Notes: generated by a model not told the origin, from the letters alone. DNA of 64,000 nt from JAGVSR01 sp031413815 (GCA_031413815.1 JANOFU010000032.1:1-64000), one strand, 5' to 3'; positions 49,687-58,832 are shown, counted from the stretch's first letter. Made by a program: numbers and translations.

Positions 49687-50394
49687 TCAACCTTTCAAAA
49701 CACCTTCACGCTGCAACAACATCGTTGCGGCGGCCTGCTCGGCCAATCTCTTCGAAGCGCCCTCACCACGCGCGGGGCCTGTGCCGTTAATTCGAACTTC
49801 CGCCGTGAAGTGCGGCGCGTGATCGGGTCCTTTGCGCTCAACGACGACGTACTCCGGCAAGGCGAGCCCGCGCCCTTGCGCCCATTCCTGCAAAGCGGAC
49901 TTGGGATCCGCCGAGACCCCGCGCGGCGGCTGTTGATCATGCTCGCCCTTCCACAACCGCAGCACAACGGCTTTGGCCTTGTCGAAGCCGGCTTCGAGGT
50001 AGATGGCGCCCAAGATCGCCTCAACAGCATCGGCCAAAATAGTCTCTTTCGCGCGGCCGCCGCTGCTGGCTTCGGAGTCCGACAGAATGAGATGGGGGCC
50101 AAGATCGAGTTCACGGCCAATCTTGGCACACGTTTCGCCGCGCACGAGCCTGTTGAACCGCCGCGCCAACTCGCCTTCGGTGGCGTCGGGGAAGGTTTCA
50201 CTCAGCATTCCGGCGATGGCGAGGCCAAGCACGCGATCGCCGACGAATTCGAGCCGTTCGTTATCGCCCTTTTTTGCTTTTCCGCCGCGAACACTCGCGT
50301 GCGTCAAGGCACGCTCCAGGTTCAGCGGGCTTTTGAATTTATAGCCCAGCCTGGTCTCAAGGTCTTTGTATTTTCGGGCCCGCAGAATGGGCAT
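49687..50394 (-). CDS. rnc: Ribonuclease III
   Basis: The 235-residue enzyme cuts double-stranded RNA, including rRNA precursors. The signature NERLEFVGDRVLGLAIAGML carries the catalytic Glu and Asp, and ILADAVEAILGAIYLEAG is the second active-site segment. A double-stranded RNA-binding domain follows (VRINGTGPARGEGASKRLAEQAAATML). The gene starts four bases after the lepB stop and ends at the era start. Confidence 0.97.
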   Translation of the reverse strand: MPILRARKYKDLETRLGYKFKSPLNLERALTHASVRGGKAKKGDNERLEFVGDRVLGLAIAGMLSETFPDATEGELARRFNRLVRGETCAKIGRELDLGPHLILSDSEASSGGRAKETILADAVEAILGAIYLEAGFDKAKAVVLRLWKGEHDQQPPRGVSADPKSALQEWAQGRGLALPEYVVVERKGPDHAPHFTAEVRINGTGPARGEGASKRLAEQAAATMLLQREGVLKG

Positions 50395-50397
50395 GGG

Positions 50398-51168
50398 TTA
50401 TCGCACGAGGTTGAAGAAGCGGCTCCAACGGATATCAAAGGGCCAATTCCAGGGCCGCGTCCACAACATCGCACCGGGTTCGTCAACGGGTGCGGAGAAA
50501 AAGATGATCTCGGCCCGCCCGACGAAGTTTTCGAACGGCACGTAGCCAACGCCCCACAGTGCGCGGCTGTCGGTCGAGTTGTCGCGATTGTCGCCCATCA
50601 TGAAATAGTGCCCTTCCGGCACTTTGTAGGGCCCGACGTTGTCGAACGGCCCATTCTTCTCGGCGTCGAGGACGGTGTATTTCACGCCGTTGGGCAACGT
50701 CTCTTCGAACGCAGGGATTTCCTGCGGGCCGCCATCATCCTCGACAGTCGTAAACGTGCCGCTCGGCGTCTTGGGAATGGCCGTGCCGTTGATGAAGAGC
50801 TGCCCGCCCTTCATTTGAATTTCATCGCCCGGCAGTCCGATCACGCGCTTGATGTAGTCCGTAGCATTGTCGCGCGGGAGTTTGAATACGGCGACATCGC
50901 CGCGCTTGGGTTCGCCACTGAGTATGCGGCCAGAAAAAAGATCGAGCCCGAAAGGCAGCGAGTAACGGCTGTATCCGTACGACAGCTTTGACACAAACAA
51001 ATAGTCGCCGATCAGCAGCGTTTCCTTCATCGACCCCGATGGAATGTTGAAGGGCTGATAAAAGAACACGCGCACGACCATCGCGATGGCCAGCGCTTGG
51101 ACAACGATCACCGCCGTATCCCACCAGCCATACTCGTTGTGCGTCTTTGGCTTCGCGTTAGAGCTCAT
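50398..51168 (-). CDS. lepB: Signal peptidase I
   Basis: About 256 residues from the ATG at 51168, which has GGGAG upstream; a TTG at 51180 lies in the same frame. An N-terminal membrane segment (WWDTAVIVVQALAIAMVVRVFFY) precedes the catalytic Ser in IPSGSMKETLLIGD and the Lys in YIKRVIGLPGDEI, and GDNRDNSTDSR is the family box. It removes signal peptides at the outer face of the inner membrane. It is 109 bases downstream of acpS. Confidence 0.96.
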   Translation of the reverse strand: MSSNAKPKTHNEYGWWDTAVIVVQALAIAMVVRVFFYQPFNIPSGSMKETLLIGDYLFVSKLSYGYSRYSLPFGLDLFSGRILSGEPKRGDVAVFKLPRDNATDYIKRVIGLPGDEIQMKGGQLFINGTAIPKTPSGTFTTVEDDGGPQEIPAFEETLPNGVKYTVLDAEKNGPFDNVGPYKVPEGHYFMMGDNRDNSTDSRALWGVGYVPFENFVGRAEIIFFSAPVDEPGAMLWTRPWNWPFDIRWSRFFNLVR

Positions 51169-51289
51169 GTCGTCTCCCAAACCGGCCCCGGGAATGCAGT
51201 TTCAGCGCACCCGGGTTAATGTCCGCCCGCTATACCGGTTTGCAGGCCCCCACGCAATTTGGCGGTCCGGTCTATTGGTCGCGCTCGTG

Positions 51290-51706
51290 CTATCCGCGAC
51301 GGTCATTCTTCGTCTTGATACCGGATATGATTACCACCGCCTCGGCAAGTGGGTAGTCGTCTGTCAGCGTCAAATCGATCTTGGCCTCGTAACCTTCCGG
51401 CACCATCCGGGCGAGTTGAGCCGCCGCACCCCCTGTCAGTTTCAGGGTTGGCCGGCCCGACGCCAGGTTGATGACGCCCATATCACGCCAAAAGACTCCC
51501 TGCCTGAGGCCCGTTCCCAGCGCTTTGGCGCACGCCTCCTTGGCCGCAAATCGCTTGGCGTAGGAGGCTGCCCGCTGATTGCGCCGATCGGATTTTTCGC
51601 GCTCCGTTCTAGTAAAGATCCGGTCGATGAAGCGGTCGCCAAAGCGGTCTAGCGTCGCCTCAATGCGGCGGATGTCGATCAGATCATTGCCGATGCCGAG
51701 GATCAT
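51290..51706 (-). CDS. acpS: Holo-[acyl-carrier-protein] synthase
   Basis: The 138-residue enzyme puts phosphopantetheine on the acyl carrier protein. It starts MILGIGNDLIDIRRIE with the metal-binding Asp, and has RFAAKEACAKALGTGLRQGV. It overlaps the pdxJ stop by 4 bases (ATGA) and so is coupled to pdxJ. It is the second phosphopantetheinyl transferase in the window besides the Sfp-type at 1.8 kb. Confidence 0.96.
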   Translation of the reverse strand: MILGIGNDLIDIRRIEATLDRFGDRFIDRIFTRTEREKSDRRNQRAASYAKRFAAKEACAKALGTGLRQGVFWRDMGVINLASGRPTLKLTGGAAAQLARMVPEGYEAKIDLTLTDDYPLAEAVVIISGIKTKNDRRG

Positions 51707-52521
51707 GAGGGCGACCGCCCGCCTTTTGGCGGCGGGGTCCCGCGGGCGGCATCCATCAACGCCCGCATGTGGCGGATGGCAGAATGCATGCCACCGAAAA
51801 TTGCTTCCCCGATCAGAAAATGCCCGATGTTGAGTTCAACGATCTGCGGCATGCGCGCGACCGCCGCGACGGTGTTGTAGGTCAGTCCGTGGCCCGCATG
51901 GACTTCGAGACCGGCTTGGGCGGCATGAACTGCCGCGCTGCGAAGCCGCTCGATTTGGGCCGCGACACCCTTCGCGTTGTCCTCCAAGGCGAGATCGCAA
52001 TACGCGCCCGTGTGGAGTTCGACGATGTCGGCGCCCGCCTTAGCGGACGCATCGATGGCCTTCTTGTCCGGTTCAATGAACAACGACACGCGAATACCGG
52101 CGTCTTGCAGCGATGTCACGATGCGCTTGAGCCCGTCACCGCCGCGAATGACGTCGAGCCCACCTTCCGTTGTGCGCTCTTCGCGCCGCTCAGGGACGAG
52201 GCAGCAGGCGTTGGGCACGTGACGCAACGCAATCGCCAGCATCTCTTTGGTGGCCGCCATCTCCAGATTGAGTGGCCGGGTTAGCTCGCTCTTGAGGCGG
52301 GCAATATCCAAATCCGAAATATGCCGGCGGTCTTCGCGCAAATGCGCGGTGATGCCGTCGGCGCCTGCCTCAACGGCCAGATGCGCGGCGCGCAAGGGAT
52401 CAGGATGGCGCACGCCGCGCGCATTGCGGATCGTGGCCACGTGATCGATGTTGATGCCGAGCCGCAAATCTGCGGCCGGGGGCCGTTCGACGGTTGATTT
52501 GTTTGCAGAACTTTTTGCCAT
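51703..52521 (-). CDS. pdxJ: Pyridoxine 5'-phosphate synthase
   Basis: About 272 residues from the ATG at 52521; the frame extends upstream to 52656 without similarity. It reads LRLGINIDHVATIRNARGVRHPDPLRAA, TAHLREDRRHISDLDI, VSLFIEPDK and HAGHGLTYNTVAAVA, which cover the conserved catalytic loop. It condenses aminoacetone phosphate with deoxyxylulose phosphate in vitamin B6 synthesis. It lies 43 bases after rsh. Confidence 0.96.
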   Translation of the reverse strand: MAKSSANKSTVERPPAADLRLGINIDHVATIRNARGVRHPDPLRAAHLAVEAGADGITAHLREDRRHISDLDIARLKSELTRPLNLEMAATKEMLAIALRHVPNACCLVPERREERTTEGGLDVIRGGDGLKRIVTSLQDAGIRVSLFIEPDKKAIDASAKAGADIVELHTGAYCDLALEDNAKGVAAQIERLRSAAVHAAQAGLEVHAGHGLTYNTVAAVARMPQIVELNIGHFLIGEAIFGGMHSAIRHMRALMDAARGTPPPKGGRSPS

Positions 52522-52564
52522 AGGCGCGGACCCATTCCTTCTCATCACCGTGCACGGTCGCCGG

Positions 52565-54802
52565 TCAATCCAGCACGCGCTCGACTTTGCTGACGACGGC
52601 CTTGGATTTGAGTCCGGCGATAATGCTGTTGAGATGCGCCAGATCCCAGACTTCAAGACCGATCCGCAGCTCGGTGAAATCCGAAGCGCGGCGGATCATC
52701 TGCAGATTGTCGATGTTGCCGCCGGACTGGCCGATAACTTCAGCAATTTGCGCCAGCGTGCCCGGCTGATTGGGTGCCGTGACGCTGATCCGTGCCGGAA
52801 ACCGTTCCGGGTGCTCAGGATCGATATCCCACGTCATGTCGATCCAGCGCTGATGCTCATAAGCTTGGAGTTTCAGCGAATGGATCTGGAAAATCCGGAT
52901 GCCCGCTCCCGGCTCTAAAACACCCACAATCCGGTCGCCCGGAACCGCGCCGCTATCTTCGAAGATCACCGGAACATCGCCCTTGTGGCCACGAATAGAG
53001 ATGCCAGATGTTTGCCGGATGCTGCCGCCATTGACTTGCTCGGAGGCCGCGGCGGCCGCCTTCAATTTGAGACCGGCGATCTTGGTCAACCCCAGCCAGC
53101 CTCTCTTCGATGGCTCGGACGTACCGGGTGCCGCCTCAATTGAGGCCGCCACATCAGGCGCCACAGCCTTCAACACGTCCTGGGCGGGCAGCTCACTCCG
53201 CGCCACCGCCGCCAAGACTTCATCGAGCGACTTCTGCTGCTGGAACTTGGACAGAACGCGCTTCAGGTTGTCGTCCGAATAGGCCACGCCCGCGGCCTCA
53301 AACGCTGCGGTGACCAGGCGGCGTCCGAGTTCGACATACTGGCGGCGCATGGCATCGCGGGCGGCCCGCCGGATCGAGCTTTGGGCGCGGCCCGTTACGC
53401 ATAGATTTTCCCATGCAGCGGGCGGTGTATGGCCTTTGGCCGTCCGGATTTCGACTTCATCGCCATTGCGCAAGCGCGTATCGAGAGGCACATGGCGGCC
53501 GTTGACATAGGCACCGACCGTCGAATTGCCCACGTCAGTGTGGACTGCATAGGCGAAGTCGAGCGGTGTGGCGCCCCGGGGCAGAGCGATCAAGCGTCCC
53601 TTTGGCGAAAAACAGAACACCTGATCCTGGAACAGCTCAAGCTTGGTGTGCTCCAGAAACTCTTCGGGGTTGGAGCCTTCGAGCAAGGTTTCGACCAACC
53701 GCCGCAACCAGACGTACGGCCCGCTTTCTTTGTCGTAGTGGGCGCTGGCTTCTTTGCTGTTGACCACCAGCCCGTCTTTGTAGAGCGCATGGGCGGCGAC
53801 ACCGTATTCGGCAATTTCGTGCATCATGCGGGTGCGGATCTGCAGTTCGACGCGCTGATGACGCGGACCAACGATGGTCGTGTGGATCGACTGATAGTTG
53901 TTTTGCTTGGGCGTCGAGACGTAGTCCTTGAAGCGGCCCGGAACCGTGCGCCACGACGTATGCGTCACGCCCAGAACGCGATAACAATCGTCGATCGTCG
54001 GCACGATCAATCGAAAGGCATAGATATCTGACAGCTGCTCCAAGCTGATCTGCTTGTTCGACATCTTGCGCCAAATTGAATAGGGCTTCTTTTCGCGGCC
54101 ATGCACTTCTGCCTTGATGCCGACTTCAGCCATTTTGCTGGACAGCGCCTTTTCGATTTCCTCGACTAGCCCCTCGGTTTTGCCTCGCAATTCGGTCAGC
54201 TTTTCGGTGACTGTCGTGTAGGCCGCCGGATGCAGCCAGCGGAACGCGTGGTCTTCGAGTTCATCGCGGATCGCCTGCATCCCCATGCGGCCGGCCAGCG
54301 GAGCGTAGATATCGAGCGTCTCTTCGGAATTGCGCCGCCGGCTTTCGGGGTTCATGTGCTCGAGCGTGCGCATGTTGTGCAGCCGGTCGGCCAGCTTTAC
54401 GAGCAGTACGCGGATGTCGGTCGATATGGCAATCAGGAGCTTGCGGAAGTTCTCTGCCTGCTCGGCCTGCTTGGAGACGAGATCGAGCCGCTTGATCTTG
54501 GTCAACCCATCGACCAGCGCGCCAATCTCTGGTCCGAACATCTGGTCGATTTCGGCGCGTGTCGCGTCGGTGTCTTCGATAACATCGTGGAGCAGCGCGG
54601 TGGCCACCGTCGCGTCGTCGAGCCGCAAATCGGTGAGGATCGCCGCCACTTCCAATGGGTGTGAGAAGTATGGGTCGCCGGATGCACGCTTCTGGTTGCC
54701 GTGCGCCTTCATGGCGTACACGTACGCGCGATTGAGCAGCGCCTCGTCTGCGTCAGGATCGTATTTTTGAACCCGCTCAACGAGTTCGTATTGCCGCATC
54801 AT
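52565..54802 (-). CDS. rsh: RelA/SpoT family (p)ppGpp synthetase/hydrolase
   Basis: About 745 residues from the ATG at 54802 (MMRQYELVERVQKYDP). Domains in order: HD hydrolase (SHPLEVAAILTDLRLDDATVATALLHDVIEDT with the metal His and Asp, ~ residues 50-80), synthetase (SDIYAFRLIVPTIDDCYRVLGVTH and YQSIHTTIVG, ~240-310), TGS (LDFAYAVHTDVGNSTVGAYVNG), and a C-terminal ACT domain. It is the single bifunctional Rsh of alphaproteobacteria. It is 111 bases downstream of rpoZ. Confidence 0.96.
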   Translation of the reverse strand: MMRQYELVERVQKYDPDADEALLNRAYVYAMKAHGNQKRASGDPYFSHPLEVAAILTDLRLDDATVATALLHDVIEDTDATRAEIDQMFGPEIGALVDGLTKIKRLDLVSKQAEQAENFRKLLIAISTDIRVLLVKLADRLHNMRTLEHMNPESRRRNSEETLDIYAPLAGRMGMQAIRDELEDHAFRWLHPAAYTTVTEKLTELRGKTEGLVEEIEKALSSKMAEVGIKAEVHGREKKPYSIWRKMSNKQISLEQLSDIYAFRLIVPTIDDCYRVLGVTHTSWRTVPGRFKDYVSTPKQNNYQSIHTTIVGPRHQRVELQIRTRMMHEIAEYGVAAHALYKDGLVVNSKEASAHYDKESGPYVWLRRLVETLLEGSNPEEFLEHTKLELFQDQVFCFSPKGRLIALPRGATPLDFAYAVHTDVGNSTVGAYVNGRHVPLDTRLRNGDEVEIRTAKGHTPPAAWENLCVTGRAQSSIRRAARDAMRRQYVELGRRLVTAAFEAAGVAYSDDNLKRVLSKFQQQKSLDEVLAAVARSELPAQDVLKAVAPDVAASIEAAPGTSEPSKRGWLGLTKIAGLKLKAAAAASEQVNGGSIRQTSGISIRGHKGDVPVIFEDSGAVPGDRIVGVLEPGAGIRIFQIHSLKLQAYEHQRWIDMTWDIDPEHPERFPARISVTAPNQPGTLAQIAEVIGQSGGNIDNLQMIRRASDFTELRIGLEVWDLAHLNSIIAGLKSKAVVSKVERVLD

Positions 54803-54913
54803 GGCCGATAAGGGTCCTCGAGGCACGCGCCCCGCAGAAACCATAGTACGCCCGCCCTCGCGCCACGAGCCTCAACCACACACGTGGTTGCGGCAATTGG
54901 CCAGGAGCCGTTT

Positions 54914-55348
54914 TTAACGGCCTCGTTCCCGCGGGTTGCTGGGCCCGGAAGTCCCCGCCGAAGACGGTTCCGATGGCGTCATGCTCTCGAGACCCCGGAG
55001 AAGCTGCTCTTCTGTCAGGACATCGACCTGCGTATCGCTCGATTGATCATCGCGGCCCAAGATCGGCGAGCGGCGCTCGACGGCCAGCACGGGTGCTGCC
55101 CCTGCTTCCGGCTCGTCGACCTCGACGTTCTTCTGGATCGAATGAATGAGGCTCTCGCGCATGTCATCCGCCGGGATCGACCGGTCAGCGATCTCGCGCA
55201 GCGCGATGACAGGATTTTTGTCGTTATCGGGGTCGATGGAGATCGCACTGCCGTTGGTAATCGCGCGGGCGCGATGGGCTGCGAGCAACACAAGCTCGAA
55301 ACGGTTGGGGACCTTATCGACACAATCTTCGACGGTGACGCGAGCCAT
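54914..55348 (-). CDS. rpoZ: DNA-directed RNA polymerase subunit omega
   Basis: The 144-residue subunit begins at the ATG at 55348: ARVTVEDCVDKVPNRFELVLLAAHRARAI, the omega signature, followed by DNDKNPVIALREIAD. The C-terminal half is an acidic, low-complexity tail (about 60 residues) as usual in this group. It heads the minus-strand run that ends at recO. The next gene upstream is divergent. Confidence 0.95.
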   Translation of the reverse strand: MARVTVEDCVDKVPNRFELVLLAAHRARAITNGSAISIDPDNDKNPVIALREIADRSIPADDMRESLIHSIQKNVEVDEPEAGAAPVLAVERRSPILGRDDQSSDTQVDVLTEEQLLRGLESMTPSEPSSAGTSGPSNPRERGR

Positions 55349-55781
55349 TCGTTCGTTGCCCTCTAGTTTTGGGTGAGTTATAAGCCAGCACAAATTGCCG
55401 CTTCGGGGTACGCCCGGCGGTGGTCGACCAATATCTCTCACAAACAACGGCGGAGATCAAGTTGATCTGTGATATCAACGCAAAGCGCCCCAAATATCAA
55501 AGATTCATGACAGCGGTGACATCCACGGCTAGGCCCACTACGTAAATCCTAGGAGAAACAGCTGAAATTGGTCTTATTTCGGATTGTTCCTCTCGGGAAT
55601 AACTATTCCGCGCCGCCCGTTACTTGTTGGGCGCGGCCAAAATCTGTTCAAGTCGCCGGCGACTGGGATATTGGCCGGACACTTAACGGTTCGAGGCACC
55701 AGTTCCCAACTACGGTTTGACTTTGTCACGCCAATCGAACCACCAGCCGCCAGGCAGACACGTCACCACATTGAGGTTGCT
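55349..55781. other. Divergent promoter region between rpoZ and the NYN-domain gene
   Basis: About 430 bases. The plus-strand frame from 55584 has no similarity until the ATG at 55782. It should hold the promoter of the long rpoZ-to-recO transcript and that of the NYN gene. No dispersed palindrome is present. AT-rich stretches near 55450-55600 are the likeliest promoter positions. Confidence 0.55.
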
Positions 55782-56426
55782 ATGCATTTTTATCAGTCCG
55801 AGCGCGTCGCCCTGTTTATTGATGGCGCAAACTTATACGCGACGTCGAAAGCGCTTGGCTTCGACATCGACTACAAGCGCCTGCTGACCCATTTCCGGCA
55901 GAAGTCGCAGCTCGTGCGCGCGCTGTATTACACGGCCCTGGCGGAGGATCAGGAGTATTCCTCGATCCGCCCGTTGATCGATTGGTTGGACTACAACGGT
56001 TACACCATGGTGACAAAGCCCACCAAAGAGTTCACCGACGCCACTGGCCGGCGCAAAATCAAGGGCAACATGGACATCGAACTGGCCGTCGATGCCATGC
56101 GGTTGTCGGACAGTCTTGATCATATCGTCCTGTTTTCGGGCGATGGGGATTTCCGCTCGCTCGTTGGCGCCCTGCAGCAGAAGGGCAAACGCGTCAGCGT
56201 CGTCTCGACATTGCAAACGCAGCCGCCCATGGTGGCTGACGAGCTGCGCCGCCAAGCCGATCAGTTCATTGATCTTGCTGATTTGGAGAATGTTGTCGGC
56301 CGCGACCCAGGTGCCCGCGTTGTGCGAGAACCGCGGCCGTTCACGGCGGCTGCGCGAGGCGGGTCGTTCACACCGCGTGACCAATCGAGCTTCCAGGACA
56401 ACGACGATTTGTCCGAAGAAGTCTAA
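55782..56426 (+). CDS. NYN domain protein (LabA/DUF88 family)
   Basis: The 214-residue product starts at the ATG at 55782. The NYN/PIN-like nuclease pattern is clear: ALFIDGANLY (Asp14), GRRKIKGNMDIELAVDAM, and HIVLFSGDGDFRSLVGAL with the acidic SGDGDF motif, then GKRVSVVS. The C-terminus, after about residue 165, is a basic and low-complexity tail. Related proteins are thought to cleave RNA, but the substrate is unknown. It is the first gene of a plus-strand group with the UDG gene. Confidence 0.9.
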   Translation: MHFYQSERVALFIDGANLYATSKALGFDIDYKRLLTHFRQKSQLVRALYYTALAEDQEYSSIRPLIDWLDYNGYTMVTKPTKEFTDATGRRKIKGNMDIELAVDAMRLSDSLDHIVLFSGDGDFRSLVGALQQKGKRVSVVSTLQTQPPMVADELRRQADQFIDLADLENVVGRDPGARVVREPRPFTAAARGGSFTPRDQSSFQDNDDLSEEV

Positions 56427-56469
56427 GTTTTCAAAGACAAGGTCCGGGCGCGTGGCGTAGACAACCGCT

Positions 56470-57144
56470 ATGCGCTGTTCTGTTTCAAGCCCCACTGCCT
56501 TCAACACGACCTTGCCTCCCGAAGCGCCGCGGGATTGCAGCTTGTGTCCTCGTCTCACAGCGTTCCGGCAAACGCACAAGCTTGCGCAACCCTCCTGGTT
56601 CAACGGCCCCGTGCCGTCGTTCGGCGAAGGCAGCGCTCGCCTACTTATTGTTGGCCTTGCGCCCGGCCTTCACGGTGCCAATCGCACGGGCCGGCCGTTC
56701 ACGGGAGATTATGCTGGTGATCTCCTCTACGCGACGCTGCTTGAGTTTGGCTTCGCCATGGGCCGGTATGGCGCGGACCCTAGCGATGGCCTCGAACTCG
56801 CGGACTGCATGATCACCAATGCCGTTCGATGTGTTCCGCCGGAGAACAAGCCAACGGCGGCGGAAATTGCGACGTGCCGCCCGTACTTCGCCAGCCGTCT
56901 TGCCGCGCTGCCAAACTTGCGCGTGATCGTCGCCCTGGGCCGCATCGCGCACGACCAGACACTCTCGACCCTCGACCTGCGCAAGTCAGACTTCGCATTC
57001 GGGCATGGCGCACGCCACGATGTGCGACCCGGCCTCACGATGTTCGATAGCTTCCATTGCTCCCGCTACAATACCAGCACCCGGCGGCTGACGGTTGCCA
57101 TGTTCCGCTCCGTGTTTGCCGCCGTCCGCGAGACGCTGCGCTAG
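56470..57144 (+). CDS. Uracil-DNA glycosylase, family 5 (UDGb type) with Fe-S cluster
   Basis: The 224-residue enzyme has the motif GLAPGLHGAN at 62-71, where family-5 UDGs have A/P instead of the Asp of family 1, and motif HCSRYN near 196-201. Cys23 and Cys26 (DCSLCPRL), Cys121 (VRCVPPENKP) and Cys136 (ATCRPYF) are placed as 4Fe-4S ligands. It excises uracil and deaminated bases from DNA. It begins about 43 bases after the NYN gene, likely cotranscribed. Confidence 0.92.
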   Translation: MRCSVSSPTAFNTTLPPEAPRDCSLCPRLTAFRQTHKLAQPSWFNGPVPSFGEGSARLLIVGLAPGLHGANRTGRPFTGDYAGDLLYATLLEFGFAMGRYGADPSDGLELADCMITNAVRCVPPENKPTAAEIATCRPYFASRLAALPNLRVIVALGRIAHDQTLSTLDLRKSDFAFGHGARHDVRPGLTMFDSFHCSRYNTSTRRLTVAMFRSVFAAVRETLR

Positions 57145-57222
57145 TGCCCGGCGTTAGAGCCGCTGGCCGTAACGATTTTCGGTGATAGAGTGAGCCACCT
57201 CAGATTGACGATAGGGCGCGCC

Positions 57223-57660
57223 ATGCGCAAGACGATTGAACGCGAGACACCGAACGGATTGGCGATTGCACCTGAAAAGGTCGCACACGTCATCATCAAG
57301 GCGCGCGAGCTCGGCGCCAAGGTCGGCGCGTGGAACGACACCACCGAAGAAGGTGACGCCAACGAAGACCCCGCCGCGATACTGGAAGATTTCGCCAACG
57401 ATCCCACCCGGGAGGAATTCGAAGGCTTCGTCGATGCCTTGAACGACGACGAGCAGGCCAACCTGGTGGCGCTGGCTTGGATCGGCCGGGGCACCTATGA
57501 CGTCGAAGAACTCGAGGAAGCGGTTGAAACCGCGCGCACCGAACACGCCAACGAAACTGCGCGCTATCTCCTCGGCATGTCCCTGCTGCCCGATTATCTC
57601 GAAGAGGGTTTGGAGAAACTCGGCTATTCCGTTCAGGACGTTGAAAACGATGTGATGTAA
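57223..57660 (+). CDS. DUF3775 family protein
   Basis: The 145-residue product begins at the ATG at 57223 (RKTIERETPNGLAIAPEKVAHVI). It is acidic and all-helical, with NLVALAWIGRGTYDVEELEEAVETAR and a C-terminal ARYLLGMSLLPDYLEEGLE, which recur in DUF3775 proteins of alphaproteobacteria. No function known. It ends 1 base before the repeat at 57661. Confidence 0.83.
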   Translation: MRKTIERETPNGLAIAPEKVAHVIIKARELGAKVGAWNDTTEEGDANEDPAAILEDFANDPTREEFEGFVDALNDDEQANLVALAWIGRGTYDVEELEEAVETARTEHANETARYLLGMSLLPDYLEEGLEKLGYSVQDVENDVM

Positions 57661-57782
57661 TCCCTCTCCCCATTCGCATTTCGAATGGGGAGAGGGTTGG
57701 GGTGAGGGGCAGCCCTTATCGCCGGAGCTTTTCGCTGCCCCTCACCCTAGCCCTCTCCCCGTGAAGAACGGGGAGAGGGGAT
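57661..57782. repeat. Compound palindromic repeat (CCCTCTCCCC type) between convergent genes
   Basis: A perfect 15-bp hairpin at 57662-57696 (CCCTCTCCCCATTCG / CGAATGGGGAGAGGG, loop CATTT) is followed by a second, looser inverted arrangement of GGTGAGGGGCAGC and GCTGCCCCTCACC, then CCCTCTCCCCGT...ACGGGGAGAGGG. This is the GGGGAGAGGG class of intergenic repeat common in proteobacteria. It covers the last codons of the peroxiredoxin gene. Confidence 0.85.
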
Positions 57783-58319
57783 ATTGGAACGCACCAGCGC
57801 CAGCACTTCGGCGGCATGCAGATCTGGCGGATGGACGGGATAAAACACAATCTCAAGGCGCCCGGCGCGGACAACCAGCGTCAACCGCTTCAGATAAGTC
57901 ACCCCGCCCGTGTGAAACGATGGCAGGGCGAGAGCTTGCGCGAACGTCATTGCTTCATCGCTCAGAAGTTCGAACGGCAATTTCAATCGCAGGGCGAACT
58001 CGCGCTGATGGGCGCTGTCCTGCGCGCTCAGGCCAAACACTGACGCGCCCTGGGCCACGAATTTCGCATGGAGATCGCGAAATCCTTCAGCCTCCGGCGT
58101 CGAGCCGTGCGCGCCCGGAATGTCATCCCAGCCCGGCGGATTGAGTAATCCCGGCCGTCCGGTCCAAGGGTAGATGAAAACAACGGTAAGGCCCGGCAAT
58201 GCTGCCAAGTTGACAGCCTCGCTTCCTGTTGCCGCGAGCGAAGTATCAGGCAAAGCCAAACCGGCTACGAGATGCGCCGCGGCCCCGTCATCAACCGGCG
58301 CGGGAAAGGGCCAGTTCAT
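57747..58319 (-). CDS. AhpC/TSA-family peroxiredoxin lacking both cysteines
   Basis: The 190-residue product shows the peroxiredoxin fold: LTVVFIYPWTGRPG, then DDIPGAHGSTPEAEGFRDLHAKF, VFGLSAQDSAHQREFALRL and TLVVRAGRLEIVFYP. In relatives the peroxidatic site reads GCTPQSC; here it is GSTPEAE, so both cysteines are gone (Ser73 and Glu78), and the translated protein contains no Cys at all. The last residues (IPSPRSSRGEG) are read from the intergenic repeat. A peroxidase function is unlikely by the normal mechanism. It lies 3 bases downstream of smpB. Confidence 0.82.
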   Translation of the reverse strand: MNWPFPAPVDDGAAAHLVAGLALPDTSLAATGSEAVNLAALPGLTVVFIYPWTGRPGLLNPPGWDDIPGAHGSTPEAEGFRDLHAKFVAQGASVFGLSAQDSAHQREFALRLKLPFELLSDEAMTFAQALALPSFHTGGVTYLKRLTLVVRAGRLEIVFYPVHPPDLHAAEVLALVRSNIPSPRSSRGEG

Positions 58320-58322
58320 CCC

Positions 58323-58799
58323 TCACCCCTTCTCGCGCATAATCCGCGACTTCTCGCGCTGCCAGTCGCGCTTCTTGTCGGCATCGCGCTTGTCGGCAAG
58401 CTTTTTGCCCTCGGCGAGCCCGATCTTGAGTTTGGCTTTGCCGCGCGCGTTAAAGTACAGCTCCAGCGGCACCAGCGTCATGCCTTTGCGCTGAATGGCG
58501 ATGATGAGCTTGGCCATCTCGGGCTTGCGCAACAGCAATTTGCGCTTGCGCCGCGGTTCGTGCTGGAAAAAGCGGCCGGCCGTCTGATGCTCAGGAATGT
58601 ACGAGTTGATCAGCCAGAACTCGCCTTGTTCTGCGCTGGCATAACTCTCGCCAATGTTCGACTGGCCCTTGCGCAGCGACTTCACTTCAGTGCCCAGCAA
58701 TTGAATGCCGCACTCGTAGGTATCGGTCACAAAATACTCGTGCCGGGCCTTGCGGTTTTCAGCGACGATCTTGCGGCCGTCATCGGTCTTTGCGGCCAT
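58323..58799 (-). CDS. smpB: SsrA-binding protein SmpB
   Basis: The 158-residue protein binds tmRNA and rescues stalled ribosomes. Landmarks: VAENRKARHEYFVTDTYECGIQLLGTEVKSLR, then SYIPEHQTAGRFFQHEPRRKRKLLLRKPEM, then GLAEGKKLADKRDADKKRDWQREKSRIMREK, all conserved. Full length. It is 33 bases after dapA, the normal neighbour in alphaproteobacteria. The tmRNA gene itself is not in this window. Confidence 0.96.
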   Translation of the reverse strand: MAAKTDDGRKIVAENRKARHEYFVTDTYECGIQLLGTEVKSLRKGQSNIGESYASAEQGEFWLINSYIPEHQTAGRFFQHEPRRKRKLLLRKPEMAKLIIAIQRKGMTLVPLELYFNARGKAKLKIGLAEGKKLADKRDADKKRDWQREKSRIMREKG

Positions 58800-58832
58800 A
58801 GGACGAATTCCTGGTCAGCGCGAGGTGTGCGC

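Noticed and set aside
49237..50991. A 584-codon open frame on the plus strand
   Set aside because: It lies opposite era, rnc and lepB, all with clear motifs, and its translation has no recognisable domain. Long antisense frames are expected in GC-rich DNA.
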